From contig CAMDLO010000007.1 of the NCBI GenBank assembly GCA_945901765.1, forward strand, positions 1 through 56,417: a stretch of DNA of 56,417 nucleotides, read 5' to 3'. Shown here in pieces: positions 30,420-40,720 of this stretch; within the stretch, counting starts at the first letter, position 1, and every line of letters begins with the position of its first letter. The notes under the pieces were generated by a model. It was not told where the DNA came from and made no database searches. It saw only the letters and a program-made list of their open reading frames with translations. Both the position numbers and the translations under genes were made by a program. Source of the stretch: Cyanobium sp. NIES-981 (GTDB lineage Bacteria > Cyanobacteriota > Cyanobacteriia > PCC-6307 > Cyanobiaceae).

Positions 30420-31526
30420 ATGCCCGTCTCCGAGCGGTTTCTCAGCCTGGTGACCCAGCAGCTCAACCAGTTCGCTGACCGTCCGGATGTCACAGCGCTT
30501 GTCGTTTACGTCACCGAACCGGCCGCGGCGGGGCCCCCTGATCTGGTGCCGGTCGGGCACTGGCCCCCCAGTGCCCGGATCCTGACATCGCTCAGCACCG
30601 ACACCAGCCTGCGCCGGCCGGCGGACCGTCGCCGCTGGTTGCCCCTGCGCCACGGCGGCGTGCTGCTGGGGGCCCTGCAGGTGGAGACGGCGGCCCTGCC
30701 CTGGCCCGAGCCCCTGCGGCAGCGCCTGCACGCGGCCAGCCTCTGTCTCACCGAAGGGCTCTGCCTGGATCTGGAACACCGTCGACTGCTGCTGCGGCTG
30801 GAGCGGCAACAGCAGCAGCTGCAGGTGCTCCTGCACCAGCTGCGCAACCCTCTGGCAGCGCTGCGCACCTTTGCCCAGCTGCTGCTGCGACGGCTCGAGC
30901 ACGATCCCCGCAACCGGTCCCTCGTGGAGGGGCTGCTGCAGGAGGAGCGACAGCTGCAGCGCTACGTGGAGGCGATCAGCAGCCTCGAGGAGAGCGAGCC
31001 CGCACTCCCCTCCTCTGCGGACGCCATGCCCCTGCTGCTGCCGCCCAGCCTGAACGGCGAACGGCAGCTGCCGCTGGCGCCCCTGCTTGAACCACTGCTG
31101 CAGCGCGCGGCAGCCACCGCTGCCCTGCAGAGCAGGCCCTGGCACGCTCCGGAACGTCTGCCGGGCTGGCAGGGGGACAGCGGGGCGGTGGCCGAGATCC
31201 TGGCGAACCTGCTGGAGAACGCCTTCCGCTACAGCCCCGCCGGGGCAGCGGTGGGGCTGGATGTGCAGGGACAGCCGGACGGGGGCTGGGTCCTGGCGGT
31301 GTGGGACGGCGGCGAACCGATCCCGACCGGGGAGCGGGAGCGGATCTTCGAACCGGGGCAGCGGGGCAGCCGCGGCGCCGCGCGGCCCGGCACCGGTCTG
31401 GGGCTGGCGCTCGCCCGGCAGCTGGCCACCGAGCTGGGCGGTGCGCTCACCCTGGTGAACGGCTCACCGCCGCGGGGCAACAGCTTCCAGCTCACCCTGC
31501 CAGCTGCACCAGCACCAACCCGCTGA
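30420..31526 (+). CDS. Sensor histidine kinase with N-terminal GAF-like region
   Basis: H-box LLHQLRNPLAALRTFAQLLLRRL, N-box LLENAFRYSP, G2 GTGLGLALARQLATELGG. Confidence 0.87.
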   Translation: MPVSERFLSLVTQQLNQFADRPDVTALVVYVTEPAAAGPPDLVPVGHWPPSARILTSLSTDTSLRRPADRRRWLPLRHGGVLLGALQVETAALPWPEPLRQRLHAASLCLTEGLCLDLEHRRLLLRLERQQQQLQVLLHQLRNPLAALRTFAQLLLRRLEHDPRNRSLVEGLLQEERQLQRYVEAISSLEESEPALPSSADAMPLLLPPSLNGERQLPLAPLLEPLLQRAAATAALQSRPWHAPERLPGWQGDSGAVAEILANLLENAFRYSPAGAAVGLDVQGQPDGGWVLAVWDGGEPIPTGERERIFEPGQRGSRGAARPGTGLGLALARQLATELGGALTLVNGSPPRGNSFQLTLPAAPAPTR

Positions 31527-32211
31527 GCAGCAGCGCCAACGCCTCCACCCACTCCACGCAGGCGCCGTAGCTGTCGCCGCTGTGGCCGCCGAGCCGGCGC
31601 CCCAGCCAGTGGGGCACCAGCAGGGTGGGCGCCAGGCCGATCCACGCCGCGGCGGCCCCAGCCGGCGCGGCAGCAGCGGCGGCCAGCAGCAGGGGCACCC
31701 CGAGCGCCAGGGCGGGCCGCAGTTCCCGCCCCAGCCCACGCCAGTGGCGGCGGTGAAAGGCGGCCGTGCCCCCGGCCCGCAGATAGGGGTAGGCCTGCAT
31801 CGCCAGCAATGGTGAGACCCGGCCCCAGAAGGCGGCCGCCACCAGTGCCACCCCGGCCGTCCACCCTGCCGTCTCCAGCAGGCACAGCAGCCCGGCGGCG
31901 CGCAACAGGGCCAGCTGGGCGGCGGCGAGCACGGCGGCGGCACCCACCCGGCTGTCGGCCATCGCCTCGAGGCGACGTCCCGGCCCTGCAGCGAGGCCGT
32001 CAGCCGTGTCGAGGGCGCCATCGTGGTGCAGGCCGCCACTGAGCCAGAGCGCCAGGGCCATCACCAGTGCCACCCGTGCTCCACCTGGCAGCCGGTCTGC
32101 GGTGGCCAGCCACAGCAGCGCCTGCAGGCCGCCCAGCACCAGCCCGATCAACGGCGCGAAGCGGGCGATCCGCGCAAAGCGGGGGGTGATGCCAGGCCAG
32201 GCCGGCAGCAC
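31492..32211 (-). CDS. cobS: Adenosylcobinamide-GDP ribazoletransferase
   Basis: [40 protein letters not shown]. Confidence 0.93.
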   Translation of the reverse strand: MLPAWPGITPRFARIARFAPLIGLVLGGLQALLWLATADRLPGGARVALVMALALWLSGGLHHDGALDTADGLAAGPGRRLEAMADSRVGAAAVLAAAQLALLRAAGLLCLLETAGWTAGVALVAAAFWGRVSPLLAMQAYPYLRAGGTAAFHRRHWRGLGRELRPALALGVPLLLAAAAAAPAGAAAAWIGLAPTLLVPHWLGRRLGGHSGDSYGACVEWVEALALLLSGLVLVQLAG

Positions 32212-32253
32212 CGAATAGAAGATCCAGGCTCCGGCCAGATCAGCGAGCCAGCC

Positions 32254-33507
32254 GTGGGCCGACCCTGCCGGCGGTGTGGATGGGGGGGGGGGAGCAGCGG
32301 CGGAGATGGGAGGACAACCAGGCGACCACTAGCGTCGGCACAGCACGGCACCGGCGCCATCAGCTTTTCACCCCAGCCATCCCCAGCGCCGTTCTCGTTC
32401 GAGATCAGCGCCCGGTGCCCCCGCACCCGGGCGCGCTGCGGCTGCTTCCACACCCCGCATGGGGTGGTGGAGACGCCACGCTTCATGCCGGTGGGCACCC
32501 TGGCCACCGTGAAGGGGGTGCTGACCACCCAGCTGCAAGAGACCGGCGCCCAGATGGTGCTGGCGAACACGTTCCATCTGCACCTGCAGCCCGGTGAGGA
32601 GATCGTCGCCGCAGCGGGCGGCCTGCACCGCTTCATGGACTGGGACGGACCGCTGCTCACCGACTCCGGCGGCTTCCAGGTGTTCAGCCTGGGGGACATC
32701 AACCGGATCAGCGATCAGGGCGTGGTGTTCCGCTCCCCGCGGGACGGCAGCCGGATCGACCTGACCCCGGAGCGGTCGATGGCGATCCAGATGGCCCTCG
32801 GCGCCGACGTGGCGATGGCCTTCGACCAGTGCCCGCCCTACCCCGCCAGCGAGGCGGATGTGGCGGCAGCCTGTCGCCGCACCCACAGCTGGCTGGAGCG
32901 CTGCGTCGCCAGCCACGACCGCAGGGATCAGGCCCTGTTCGGCATCGTGCAGGGGGGCTGCTTTCCGCACCTGCGCGCCGAGTCGGCCCGGATGGTGGCG
33001 GCGATGGGCTTGCCCGGCATCGCCGTGGGCGGGGTGAGCGTGGGCGAGCCGGCGGCGGAGATGCACCGCATCGTGCGCCAGGTGGGGCCGCTGCTGCCCG
33101 AGGCGGTGCCCCACTATCTGATGGGCGTGGGCACCCTGCCGGAACTGGCCATCGCTGTGGCCCAGGGCTTCGATCTGTTCGACTGCGTGCTGCCGACCCG
33201 TCTGGGGCGCCACGGAGCGGCTCTGGTGGGGGGTGAGCGCTGGAACCTGAAAAACGCCCGCTTCCGCCACGACCACAGCCCGCTCGATGCCAGCTGCAGC
33301 TGCCCGGCCTGCCGCCGCCACAGCCGGGCCTATCTGCACCACCTGATCCGGGCCGACGAGATGGTGGGCCAGATCCTGCTCAGCCTGCACAACCTCACGC
33401 AGCTGCTGCGCTTCACCCGAGCCATGGCCCAGGCGATCCGCGACGGCTGTTTTGCAGAGGATTTCGCTCCCTGGCTGCCCGACTCCCCGGCCGCTCACAC
33501 GTGGTAG
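32254..33507 (+). CDS. tgt: tRNA-guanine(34) transglycosylase (start uncertain)
   Basis: [54 protein letters not shown]; no in-frame ATG near the conserved start, GTG 32254 is a candidate. Confidence 0.93.
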   Translation: MGRPCRRCGWGGGSSGGDGRTTRRPLASAQHGTGAISFSPQPSPAPFSFEISARCPRTRARCGCFHTPHGVVETPRFMPVGTLATVKGVLTTQLQETGAQMVLANTFHLHLQPGEEIVAAAGGLHRFMDWDGPLLTDSGGFQVFSLGDINRISDQGVVFRSPRDGSRIDLTPERSMAIQMALGADVAMAFDQCPPYPASEADVAAACRRTHSWLERCVASHDRRDQALFGIVQGGCFPHLRAESARMVAAMGLPGIAVGGVSVGEPAAEMHRIVRQVGPLLPEAVPHYLMGVGTLPELAIAVAQGFDLFDCVLPTRLGRHGAALVGGERWNLKNARFRHDHSPLDASCSCPACRRHSRAYLHHLIRADEMVGQILLSLHNLTQLLRFTRAMAQAIRDGCFAEDFAPWLPDSPAAHTW

Positions 33508-33538
33508 CGTCCGCTCCACGCGACTCATGAGTGACGGG

Positions 33539-33682
33539 ATGGCCGCTTACGCCCTGCACACCCTGGCCCAGCTGCCCGAGGCCTACCAGGCCTTCGCCCC
33601 CCTGGTCGACATCCTGCCGATCATCCCCTTCTTCTTCCTGCTGCTCGCCTTCGTGTGGCAGGCCTCGGTCGGCTTCCGCTGA
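33539..33682 (+). CDS. psbK: Photosystem II protein K
   Basis: [47 protein letters not shown], found inside a longer track ORF. Confidence 0.95.
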   Translation: MAAYALHTLAQLPEAYQAFAPLVDILPIIPFFFLLLAFVWQASVGFR

Positions 33683-33700
33683 GTCCTTGGCCGCCCAGGC

Positions 33701-34447
33701 TCAGCCCCCCCGCAGCACAGCCCAGGCGAAGGCCGGCAGCGCCAGCATGCGGCGCCATCGGCTCGGTTCCTGGATGAGCCGGTACAACCATTCAATCTGA
33801 AGGGTTCCCATCCAGGCGGGAGCCCTTTTTTTGACGCCCGCCCAGACGTCGAAACTGCCGCCCACCCCCATCCACAGGCCGGACTGGCGGCCGGGAAGAT
33901 CGGCGATCCAGGTTTCCTGACGGGGAACGCCGAGGGCCACCAGCACCAGGTCGGGCTCGGCAGCCAGCAGCTGCCGCTCCAGATCGGGCCAGGCCTCCGG
34001 CGGCTGGTAGCCGTGGGCGCAGAACACAGGCTGCAGACCCGGGATCTCCGCCGCCAGCCGCTGGCGCAGCCGTTCCATCACCGGCGGGGCGGCGCCCAGC
34101 AGCGCCACCCGCCAGCCCTGGGCGGCGCCATGCTCGAGGAGGCGCCGGGCCAGTTCGATGCCGGGGCTGCGGCGCACCCGCAGGCCCTGGCGCCCGAGCG
34201 CCCACACCACGCCGGCGCCGTCCGGGATCACCAGCTGGGCAGCGGCGATGGCGCGCCCCAGCTCGGGCAGGGCCCGGGCAGCCATCGTCATTTCAGCGTT
34301 GAGCGTCACGATCTGACCACCGCCCAGGCGTCGCAAGGCCAGGGCGGCGGCAAAGGCATCGCTGCACGCATGCACCGGCACGCCGAGCACGCTGGTGCGG
34401 CGGGCCTGCGGGAGCGATCCCGGGCCGTCGGTTGTGGTTGCTGCCAT
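33701..34447 (-). CDS. WecG/TagA/CpsF family glycosyltransferase
   Basis: QIVTLNAEMTMAARALPELGRAI, VIPDGAGVVWALGRQG, LVALGVPRQETWI, GVGGSFDVWAGVKKRAPAWM. Confidence 0.93.
   Translation of the reverse strand: MAATTTDGPGSLPQARRTSVLGVPVHACSDAFAAALALRRLGGGQIVTLNAEMTMAARALPELGRAIAAAQLVIPDGAGVVWALGRQGLRVRRSPGIELARRLLEHGAAQGWRVALLGAAPPVMERLRQRLAAEIPGLQPVFCAHGYQPPEAWPDLERQLLAAEPDLVLVALGVPRQETWIADLPGRQSGLWMGVGGSFDVWAGVKKRAPAWMGTLQIEWLYRLIQEPSRWRRMLALPAFAWAVLRGG
33800..33832 (+). terminator. Intrinsic terminator downstream of psbK, inside the antisense wecG-like CDS
   Basis: GGGTTCCC-ATCCAGGC-GGGAGCCC followed by TTTTTTT. Confidence 0.6.
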
Positions 34448-34551
34448 CGGTGGTGCGGCTGGGAGAGAGAATCTATGGCTGGTGCTCCTTCGGTTTTCCT
34501 TTGGGATTGCCGGCCGGGGCCCTTCCGCCGCCTGTCCGCCGCCCGAAGCCG

Positions 34552-37500
34552 ATGCCGCGTTCCGAGATGGCCAGTGCCCCAGCCGCTGCAGCAGGGAGCG
34601 AATCGGGGGAGCGCGATGGGCAGGCCATGATCCTGCTGGAGGAGCTCGACCGCCAGATCGAGGCGGTGGTGCTGCAGCGCCAGCATCCGATCACCGGCCT
34701 GCTGCCGGCCAGCACGGCCCACACCGTGCATGGCAACTACGGCGATGCCTGGGTGCGCGACTGCGTCTATTCAATCCAGTGCGTCTGGGGTCTGGCCCTG
34801 GCCCACCGGCGCCAGCGGGGCGCCAGCCGGCGCGTGTTCGAGCTGGAGCAGCGGGTGCTGCTGCTGATGCGCGGCCTGATGAACGCGATGCTGCGCCAGG
34901 CCCCGAAGGTGGAGCGGTTCAAGCACACGCTCCACCGGCTCGACGCCATCCACGCCAAGTTCGACACCGGCACGGGCAACCCGGCGGTGCCCGACGACGG
35001 CTGGGGGCACCTTCAGCTCGACGCCACCGGCCTGTTCCTGCTGCAGCTGGCCCAGCTCACCCGCGCCGGCCTGGTGGTGGTGCGCTCCAGCCACGAGCGC
35101 GACTTCATCCAGAACCTGGTGTACTACGTGGCTCAGGCCTACCGGGTGGCCGACTACGGCATCTGGGAGCGGGGCGACAAGGGCAACCACGGCCTGCCGG
35201 AGCGCAACGCCAGTTCGATCGGTCTGGTGAAGGCGGCGCTGGAGTCGCTCGACGGGCTCGACCTGTACGGCCCCCACGGAGACGGCAGCTGCTGCCTGGT
35301 GATTCCCCACGACGCGATCGTGCGGCTGCGCCGGGCCCTCCATGCCCTGCTGCCACGGGAATCGGCCAGCAAGGAGGTGGATGCGGCCTGCCTGTCGGTG
35401 ATTGGCTACCCGGCCTGGGCCGTGGAGGATCCCCAGCTGGCGGAGCGCACCCGCAGCTCGATCCGCGCCCAGCTCGGCGGCGGCTATGGCTACAAGCGCT
35501 TTCGCCGCGACGGCCATCAGACGGTGGTGGAGGACCACACCCGCCTTCACTACGAGCGCGAGGAGCTGGCCCAGTTCGAGCACATCGAATGCGAATGGCC
35601 CCTCTTCTGGGCCTACGAGCTGATCACCGCCTGCTGTGAGGAGCGCTGGCAGGAGGCCCGCCATTGGCGCCAGCGACTGGCCAGCGTCAGCGTGCGGGTG
35701 AACGGCCTGGCCCTGCTGCCCGAGCTGTACCGGGTGCCGCAGGCGGCGGTGGCGGCCGAACGGCTCCAGCCGGGCAGCCAGCCCCGCGAGGCGAACGAGA
35801 ACGTGCCGCTGCTCTGGACCCAGAGCCTCACCTGGCTGGGGGACCTGCTGCTGGGTGGACTGATCACACCGGAGGATCTCGATCCCTGCTGCCGCCGCCT
35901 GCCCGATCCCCCCGGCGCCGCCGAGGTGCTGGTGGCGCTGGTGCCGGGTGATGCAGCGGTGGCGGCTGCCCTGGCGGAGCGGGGCCTGCCCTGCGGCGAC
36001 AGCCAGGCGATCCGCATCGGCGGGTCGCAGGAGCTGGCAGCCTGCCTGGCCCAGGTCGGCGCCAATCCGCGCCTGGGCCTGAGCGGCCACCCGCCGGCCC
36101 GGATGGACACCATGGCCACGGCCCGGCTTTACCGCCGGCCCGCTGCCGACGGCAGCGCCGCTGAGCATCTGGCCTTTCTGCCGCCCGTGCTGGAGGAAGG
36201 CACCTTCTACCTGGCCGACGACCCGGAGCAGCTGGTGGATGCCGTGCAGGCCGAACTGCGGCTGCTGCGGCGCCACTGGCGGGGACTGGGGGCACCGCTG
36301 CTGCTGATCCCGATCGCGCCGGCTGCCTTCCGGGCCAGCCCCGACACCTTCCTGACCCTGGGCGATCAGCTGCGCAGCGGCAGCATCGACGGCGTGCCGG
36401 TGCAACTGGCGCCCCTGGCGGAGCTGGCGGAGCAGGCGGCCTGGGTGGAACTGCCCGCTGCCACGGCGCTGCCGGACGCGGCGACGGCTCCGGCCCACCT
36501 GCCGCTGCAGGCCAGCCGCCGCGAACCGCCGCTTTCGGCCGCCGAGGAGCAGGAGCTGGAGCGGCAGGAGCTCTCGGTCGGCGATCTGGCCCATCGGCTC
36601 TGGTGCAGCACCTCCCTGGCCGAGCAGGCGGAGGTGCTGGAGCAGCTGGGCCGCCGCCTGGGGGGCGACGCCCTGCTGCAAGGGCCCGGGACGGGCGAGC
36701 CGGTGGGCCTGCGCAGCCTGCAGGCAGAGGTGTACCGCCGCGGCCTCGACGCCGGCGACTGGGACGTGGTGCGGCGCATGGCCGGCCAGCTGGAGCTGGT
36801 GCATCCGCAGCTGGAAGACGCCCTCACCGATCTGCTGGTGCGCCAGAAACAGCTGGTGGTGGGCCGCAACTACACCGGCGAATCGCTGATCAGCGAACCG
36901 CACGACAGCGCCGCGATCGCGGCGAGGATCCGCCGCTTCAGCGGCGAGGATGGCCGTGAATGGATGCTGCAGCAGGAGCTGCTGCTGGCCCTCGACGGCC
37001 TGGCACGCCACGAACCGAGCCTGCTGAGCGGCAGCCTCACCCTGCAGCTCGGCCAGCTGCTGCTGCTGCTCACCAGTGAGCTGGCCAGCGAGGCCGACCT
37101 CAGCCCGATCGACGCCTTCGAACGGCTCTGCTGCCTGCCGCCCCACGCGATCCGCCGGCGGCTGCGGGCGGTGCTGACCGACACCGAGCACGCCCGTGCC
37201 GCCCTGCAGCGCAAGGAGCAGCTGCACGTGAGCGGCCGGGTGCGCTGGACCGTGCCGGATCCCCTGGCGGAGCTGGAACGGGGGGAATGCTGGCTGCAGC
37301 ACCGTCTGCGCCGCGGCGCCCTCGGCCGGGTGCCGCGCGACTTCTACGCCGGCGTGTGGGAGCTGCTGCACCATTGCCGCGGCATCGTGATCGGCGACAA
37401 GCTGGAGAAGCGCAATCGGCTCGAAAGCAGGCCGCTGCTGCAGGAGAAAACGGCCGGCGAGCGCAATTTCGCCGCCCTGGTCGACCAGCTGCTCGGCAAG

Positions 37501-37782
37501 ATCGAAGCGCCGGAGTACCGGCAGCTCTGCACCGAAACCCTGATCACCCTGATGGCCTTCGTGGAGGCCAATCCTCAGGTGCGCTTCGACGACGACCTGG
37601 CCCTCGACGTGGTGATCGGCCACGCCGTGCGGGTGGGCTGGCAGCAGAGCCACCCGCAGGTGCCGGCCGAAGCCTACGGACAGCACAAGGCCGCCGCCTG
37701 GGACCGGTTCTACCGCGCCTCACCAGCCGATTGCCGCCGCTGGCAGCTGCAGGCCCTGCGGGAGCTCAGTCAGATCGGCTGA
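34552..37782 (+). CDS. GH15 / phosphorylase-kinase alpha/beta-like protein
   Basis: HPITGLLPASTAHTVHGNYGDAWVRDCVYSIQCVWGLALA, GYGYKRFRRDGHQTVVEDHTRLHYEREELAQFEHIECEWPLFWAYELI. Confidence 0.85.
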   Translation: MPRSEMASAPAAAAGSESGERDGQAMILLEELDRQIEAVVLQRQHPITGLLPASTAHTVHGNYGDAWVRDCVYSIQCVWGLALAHRRQRGASRRVFELEQRVLLLMRGLMNAMLRQAPKVERFKHTLHRLDAIHAKFDTGTGNPAVPDDGWGHLQLDATGLFLLQLAQLTRAGLVVVRSSHERDFIQNLVYYVAQAYRVADYGIWERGDKGNHGLPERNASSIGLVKAALESLDGLDLYGPHGDGSCCLVIPHDAIVRLRRALHALLPRESASKEVDAACLSVIGYPAWAVEDPQLAERTRSSIRAQLGGGYGYKRFRRDGHQTVVEDHTRLHYEREELAQFEHIECEWPLFWAYELITACCEERWQEARHWRQRLASVSVRVNGLALLPELYRVPQAAVAAERLQPGSQPREANENVPLLWTQSLTWLGDLLLGGLITPEDLDPCCRRLPDPPGAAEVLVALVPGDAAVAAALAERGLPCGDSQAIRIGGSQELAACLAQVGANPRLGLSGHPPARMDTMATARLYRRPAADGSAAEHLAFLPPVLEEGTFYLADDPEQLVDAVQAELRLLRRHWRGLGAPLLLIPIAPAAFRASPDTFLTLGDQLRSGSIDGVPVQLAPLAELAEQAAWVELPAATALPDAATAPAHLPLQASRREPPLSAAEEQELERQELSVGDLAHRLWCSTSLAEQAEVLEQLGRRLGGDALLQGPGTGEPVGLRSLQAEVYRRGLDAGDWDVVRRMAGQLELVHPQLEDALTDLLVRQKQLVVGRNYTGESLISEPHDSAAIAARIRRFSGEDGREWMLQQELLLALDGLARHEPSLLSGSLTLQLGQLLLLLTSELASEADLSPIDAFERLCCLPPHAIRRRLRAVLTDTEHARAALQRKEQLHVSGRVRWTVPDPLAELERGECWLQHRLRRGALGRVPRDFYAGVWELLHHCRGIVIGDKLEKRNRLESRPLLQEKTAGERNFAALVDQLLGKIEAPEYRQLCTETLITLMAFVEANPQVRFDDDLALDVVIGHAVRVGWQQSHPQVPAEAYGQHKAAAWDRFYRASPADCRRWQLQALRELSQIG

Positions 37783-38762
37783 GCCAGGGTCATGCAGAGG
37801 CTGGGCTGATCGACGCACTGTTCGATCAGATCGGCCAGCAGCAGCGCCCGCGAGGCCTGCTGGCCATCCACCGCCGGCGAGTCATCGCCCCGCACGCAGG
37901 CCAGGAAGTGCTCCAGCTCGGCGTAGAGCGGTTCGATCGAGGTGGTGCTCACCTCCTCGATCACGCCGTCGGAGCGGTAGACAAGCTCGCCGTGATCGGC
38001 ACTCACCGACTGATGGCTGCGGCGGTGAATGTGCAGGGTGCGATTGAGGAAGTCGGTCTCGACCAGGCTGGAGCGGCAGTGGGCGCTGAGGCTGCGGATC
38101 TTGCGGTGCGCCATCTTGCTGGCGGTGAGGCTGGCCACCACACCGTTGGTGAACGCCAGGGTGGCATTGACGTAGTCGATCGGGCCATCACCGCTGCGCC
38201 CCCCGGCCGCCGCCAGGCGCGACACCGGCGCGCCGGCCAGCTCCAGCACCAGGTCGATGTCGTGGATCATCAGGTCGAGCACCACCGACACATCATTGGC
38301 GCGGTCGGGATTGGGACTGTGACGCCGGGCCTCGAGCACCACCACCTCCTCGCCCACCACCACCTTCAGCAATTCACGGAAGGCGGGATTGAAGCGTTCG
38401 ATATGCCCCACCTGCAACAGCACGCCGGCCTGCTCCGAGGCGGCGATCAGCTCTGCCGCCTCCTCCTGGCTGGCGGCGATCGGCTTCTCGATCAGCACGT
38501 GCCGTCCCGCCTGCAGACAGGCCAGACCGACCCGGTGGTGCAGCAGGGTGGGAACGGCGATGCACACCGCGTCCACCTCCGGCAGCAGCTCCGCAAACTC
38601 AGGCGTCCAGCGGCAGCCGAACTGTTCGGTGGCGAGGCGACCCCGCTCCGGGTTCGGATCGGCGACGCCCACCAGTTCGGCGTCCTTGATCAGGCTGAGC
38701 ACCCGTGCATGGTGCCAACCCATGTTGCCGATGCCGATGACACCCACGCGCACAGGGTTCAT
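37770..38762 (-). CDS. Gfo/Idh/MocA family oxidoreductase
   Basis: VRVGVIGIGNMGWHHARVLSLIKDAELVGVADPN, HVLIEKPIAAS, QVGHIERFNPAF. Confidence 0.93.
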   Translation of the reverse strand: MNPVRVGVIGIGNMGWHHARVLSLIKDAELVGVADPNPERGRLATEQFGCRWTPEFAELLPEVDAVCIAVPTLLHHRVGLACLQAGRHVLIEKPIAASQEEAAELIAASEQAGVLLQVGHIERFNPAFRELLKVVVGEEVVVLEARRHSPNPDRANDVSVVLDLMIHDIDLVLELAGAPVSRLAAAGGRSGDGPIDYVNATLAFTNGVVASLTASKMAHRKIRSLSAHCRSSLVETDFLNRTLHIHRRSHQSVSADHGELVYRSDGVIEEVSTTSIEPLYAELEHFLACVRGDDSPAVDGQQASRALLLADLIEQCVDQPSLCMTLAQPI

Positions 38763-38806
38763 GGGCAGGCCCGACAACCTGCCGATTATCGGTGATCGCC
38801 GCACAT

Positions 38807-40138
38807 TCAGGGGAGATCGGCCCCGTCGCTGACCAGGGGCAGCGACGGATCACTGCGCCGCTCGATCCGCACCCGCTCGATGCGCGGGCCATCCATGGTG
38901 AGGATGCGGAACTCAAAACCCTGCCAGCGCAGTCCTTCACCGGCGGAAGGGATGTGCTGAAGCCGTTCCAGCACGAAGCCGGCGAGGGTGTGATGCCCCT
39001 CCGCTTCGGGCAGGTGCAGAGGCAGCTGGCGGTTGAGCTCAAAGATCTCCAGATCCCCCGCCACCGACCAGCAGCCGTCCTCCAGCTGCAGCAGGTCGTC
39101 GTCGGGCTCGAGCGGATTGTCGTCGTCGCCGACGATCTCGCTGGTGAGGTCGGCCACGGTCACCAGCCCCTCGGTGCCGCCGTGCTCGTCCACCACCACC
39201 AGCAGGGGCTGGCCGCTGCGGATCAGCGGCAGCAGGTCGGCCAGCGGCGTGCTCTCCTGCACCTGCGTCACCGGCCGGATGTAAGGGGAGAGGGGGGAAT
39301 CGGCCTGGAGGTGCCCGCGGGCAATCGGGTCGGCCAGGTGGCGCAGGTCGAGCACACCGCGCACGTCATCGAGGGAGGTGCCGATCACCGGGAAACGGGC
39401 ATGGGCCGTGTCATGCACGGCCCGCATCAGCTCGGCGAAGGTCACGCTGACCGGCAGGGTGACCATGCCGGAACGGGGCACCATCACCTCCCGCACCAGG
39501 GTGTCGCGCAGCGAGAACACCCCTTCAAGGATGTTGCGCTCATCCGGCATCAGGCCGGTGACGCTGCCCGATTCGATCAGGGTCTCCAGTTCGGCCGCCG
39601 AGAGCACCGGCACCAGCTCATCCCAGTTGCGCGGCAGGCCGAGCAGGCGCAGCAGCCCGGCACCGAGGCGTTCCACCACGCTCAGCAGGGGGGCGAGGCT
39701 GCGGCTGATCGCCTCCAGCAGGGGGGCCAGCTGCAGAGCCGAGCGCTCCGGCCGATGCAGCACCCAGGCCTTGGGGGCCAGCCCGCCCAGCAGGGTCGCC
39801 ACCAGCACCAGCAGCAGGAACACCAGCAGGTCGAGACCGGCCTGGGGCAATCCCGCCACGCCGGCCAGAGCCAGCCGTTCGGCCAGACCGCGGCCGGCCC
39901 AGCCGAGGGCCACCAGGGCCAGCACCGTTCCCAGCTGGGTGGCCACCAGCACGCGGCGCAGGCGGCGTTGAAGCCTGGCCACCGCCTCGGCACCGGGCTC
40001 GCCGGCCTCCAGCAGCTGGCTGACGCGGCTGGGCCGCAGCCGGATCAGGGCCGTCTCACCGGCAGCAAAGAAGGCGAGCAGGCTGACAAGCAGGGCCAGG
40101 GCCAGGATCTGGGTCACAGGGAGGGGCGCAGGCGGCAT
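38807..40138 (-). CDS. CNNM/CorC-like hemolysin family protein (DUF21 plus CBS)
   Basis: LLAFFAAGETALIRLRPSRVSQL, VREVMVPRSGMVTLPVS, LLVVVDEHGGTEGLVTVADLTSEIVGD. Confidence 0.93.
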   Translation of the reverse strand: MPPAPLPVTQILALALLVSLLAFFAAGETALIRLRPSRVSQLLEAGEPGAEAVARLQRRLRRVLVATQLGTVLALVALGWAGRGLAERLALAGVAGLPQAGLDLLVFLLLVLVATLLGGLAPKAWVLHRPERSALQLAPLLEAISRSLAPLLSVVERLGAGLLRLLGLPRNWDELVPVLSAAELETLIESGSVTGLMPDERNILEGVFSLRDTLVREVMVPRSGMVTLPVSVTFAELMRAVHDTAHARFPVIGTSLDDVRGVLDLRHLADPIARGHLQADSPLSPYIRPVTQVQESTPLADLLPLIRSGQPLLVVVDEHGGTEGLVTVADLTSEIVGDDDNPLEPDDDLLQLEDGCWSVAGDLEIFELNRQLPLHLPEAEGHHTLAGFVLERLQHIPSAGEGLRWQGFEFRILTMDGPRIERVRIERRSDPSLPLVSDGADLP

Positions 40139-40270
40139 GGCGCGGCCGTGACGCGGATGCGGGGGCTACCGGACAGCAAGCGGTGGTGCCGGGGCAGATG
40201 GGGTGATTATCGCCCGCTGACTCGGCTCGGCGGGCGGATCTGCTAACAACGGCCCATCTGCACGGCCAAG

Positions 40271-40720
40271 ATGATGGTTGCTCTGCTCCCGGGCCTCCAG
40301 CCTGGTCTGCTGCTCGCCTGGGCGCACAGCCTGCTGATGGTCAGCCTGGCCCTGTTTCAACTGGTGGGGCCCGTGCCGGTCGAGCTGGGGGTGCATGACG
40401 GTGCCCTGGCCGCCTGTGTGTCGCCGGCCCACTGCGCCCGTGCCGACTGGGCGGTCGCCGATCCCCAGGCGGCTCTGCAAACCCTGCTGCCGGTGATCGA
40501 GGCGATGCCGCGCACCATGGTGGTGGACACGGCGGAGGGCTATCTGCACGCCACCGCCAGCAGCGCCCTGTTCGGCTTTGTCGACGACCTGGAGCTCTAC
40601 GCCGATGCGGCCCACGGGGTGCTGCAGGCCCGCTCGGTCTCACGGCTGGGCGACTCGGACCTGGGCGTGAACGGGCGGCGGCTGGCGGCGCTGCACCAGG
40701 CCCTGGAGGCAGGCGGATGA
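40271..40720 (+). CDS. DUF1499 domain-containing protein
   Basis: LLPVIEAMPRTMVVDTAEGYLHATASSALFGFVDDLELYADAAHGVLQARSVSRLGDSDLGVNGRR. Confidence 0.85.
   Translation: MMVALLPGLQPGLLLAWAHSLLMVSLALFQLVGPVPVELGVHDGALAACVSPAHCARADWAVADPQAALQTLLPVIEAMPRTMVVDTAEGYLHATASSALFGFVDDLELYADAAHGVLQARSVSRLGDSDLGVNGRRLAALHQALEAGG

Noticed and set aside
30420-31526. Two-component system with a partner response regulator
   Set aside because: Histidine kinase is clear but no response regulator is adjacent or elsewhere in the window; orphan kinase.
34771-37686. 971-aa minus-strand ORF opposite the GH15-like gene
   Set aside because: Antisense shadow ORF with no domain signal; the plus-strand gene is clearly coding.
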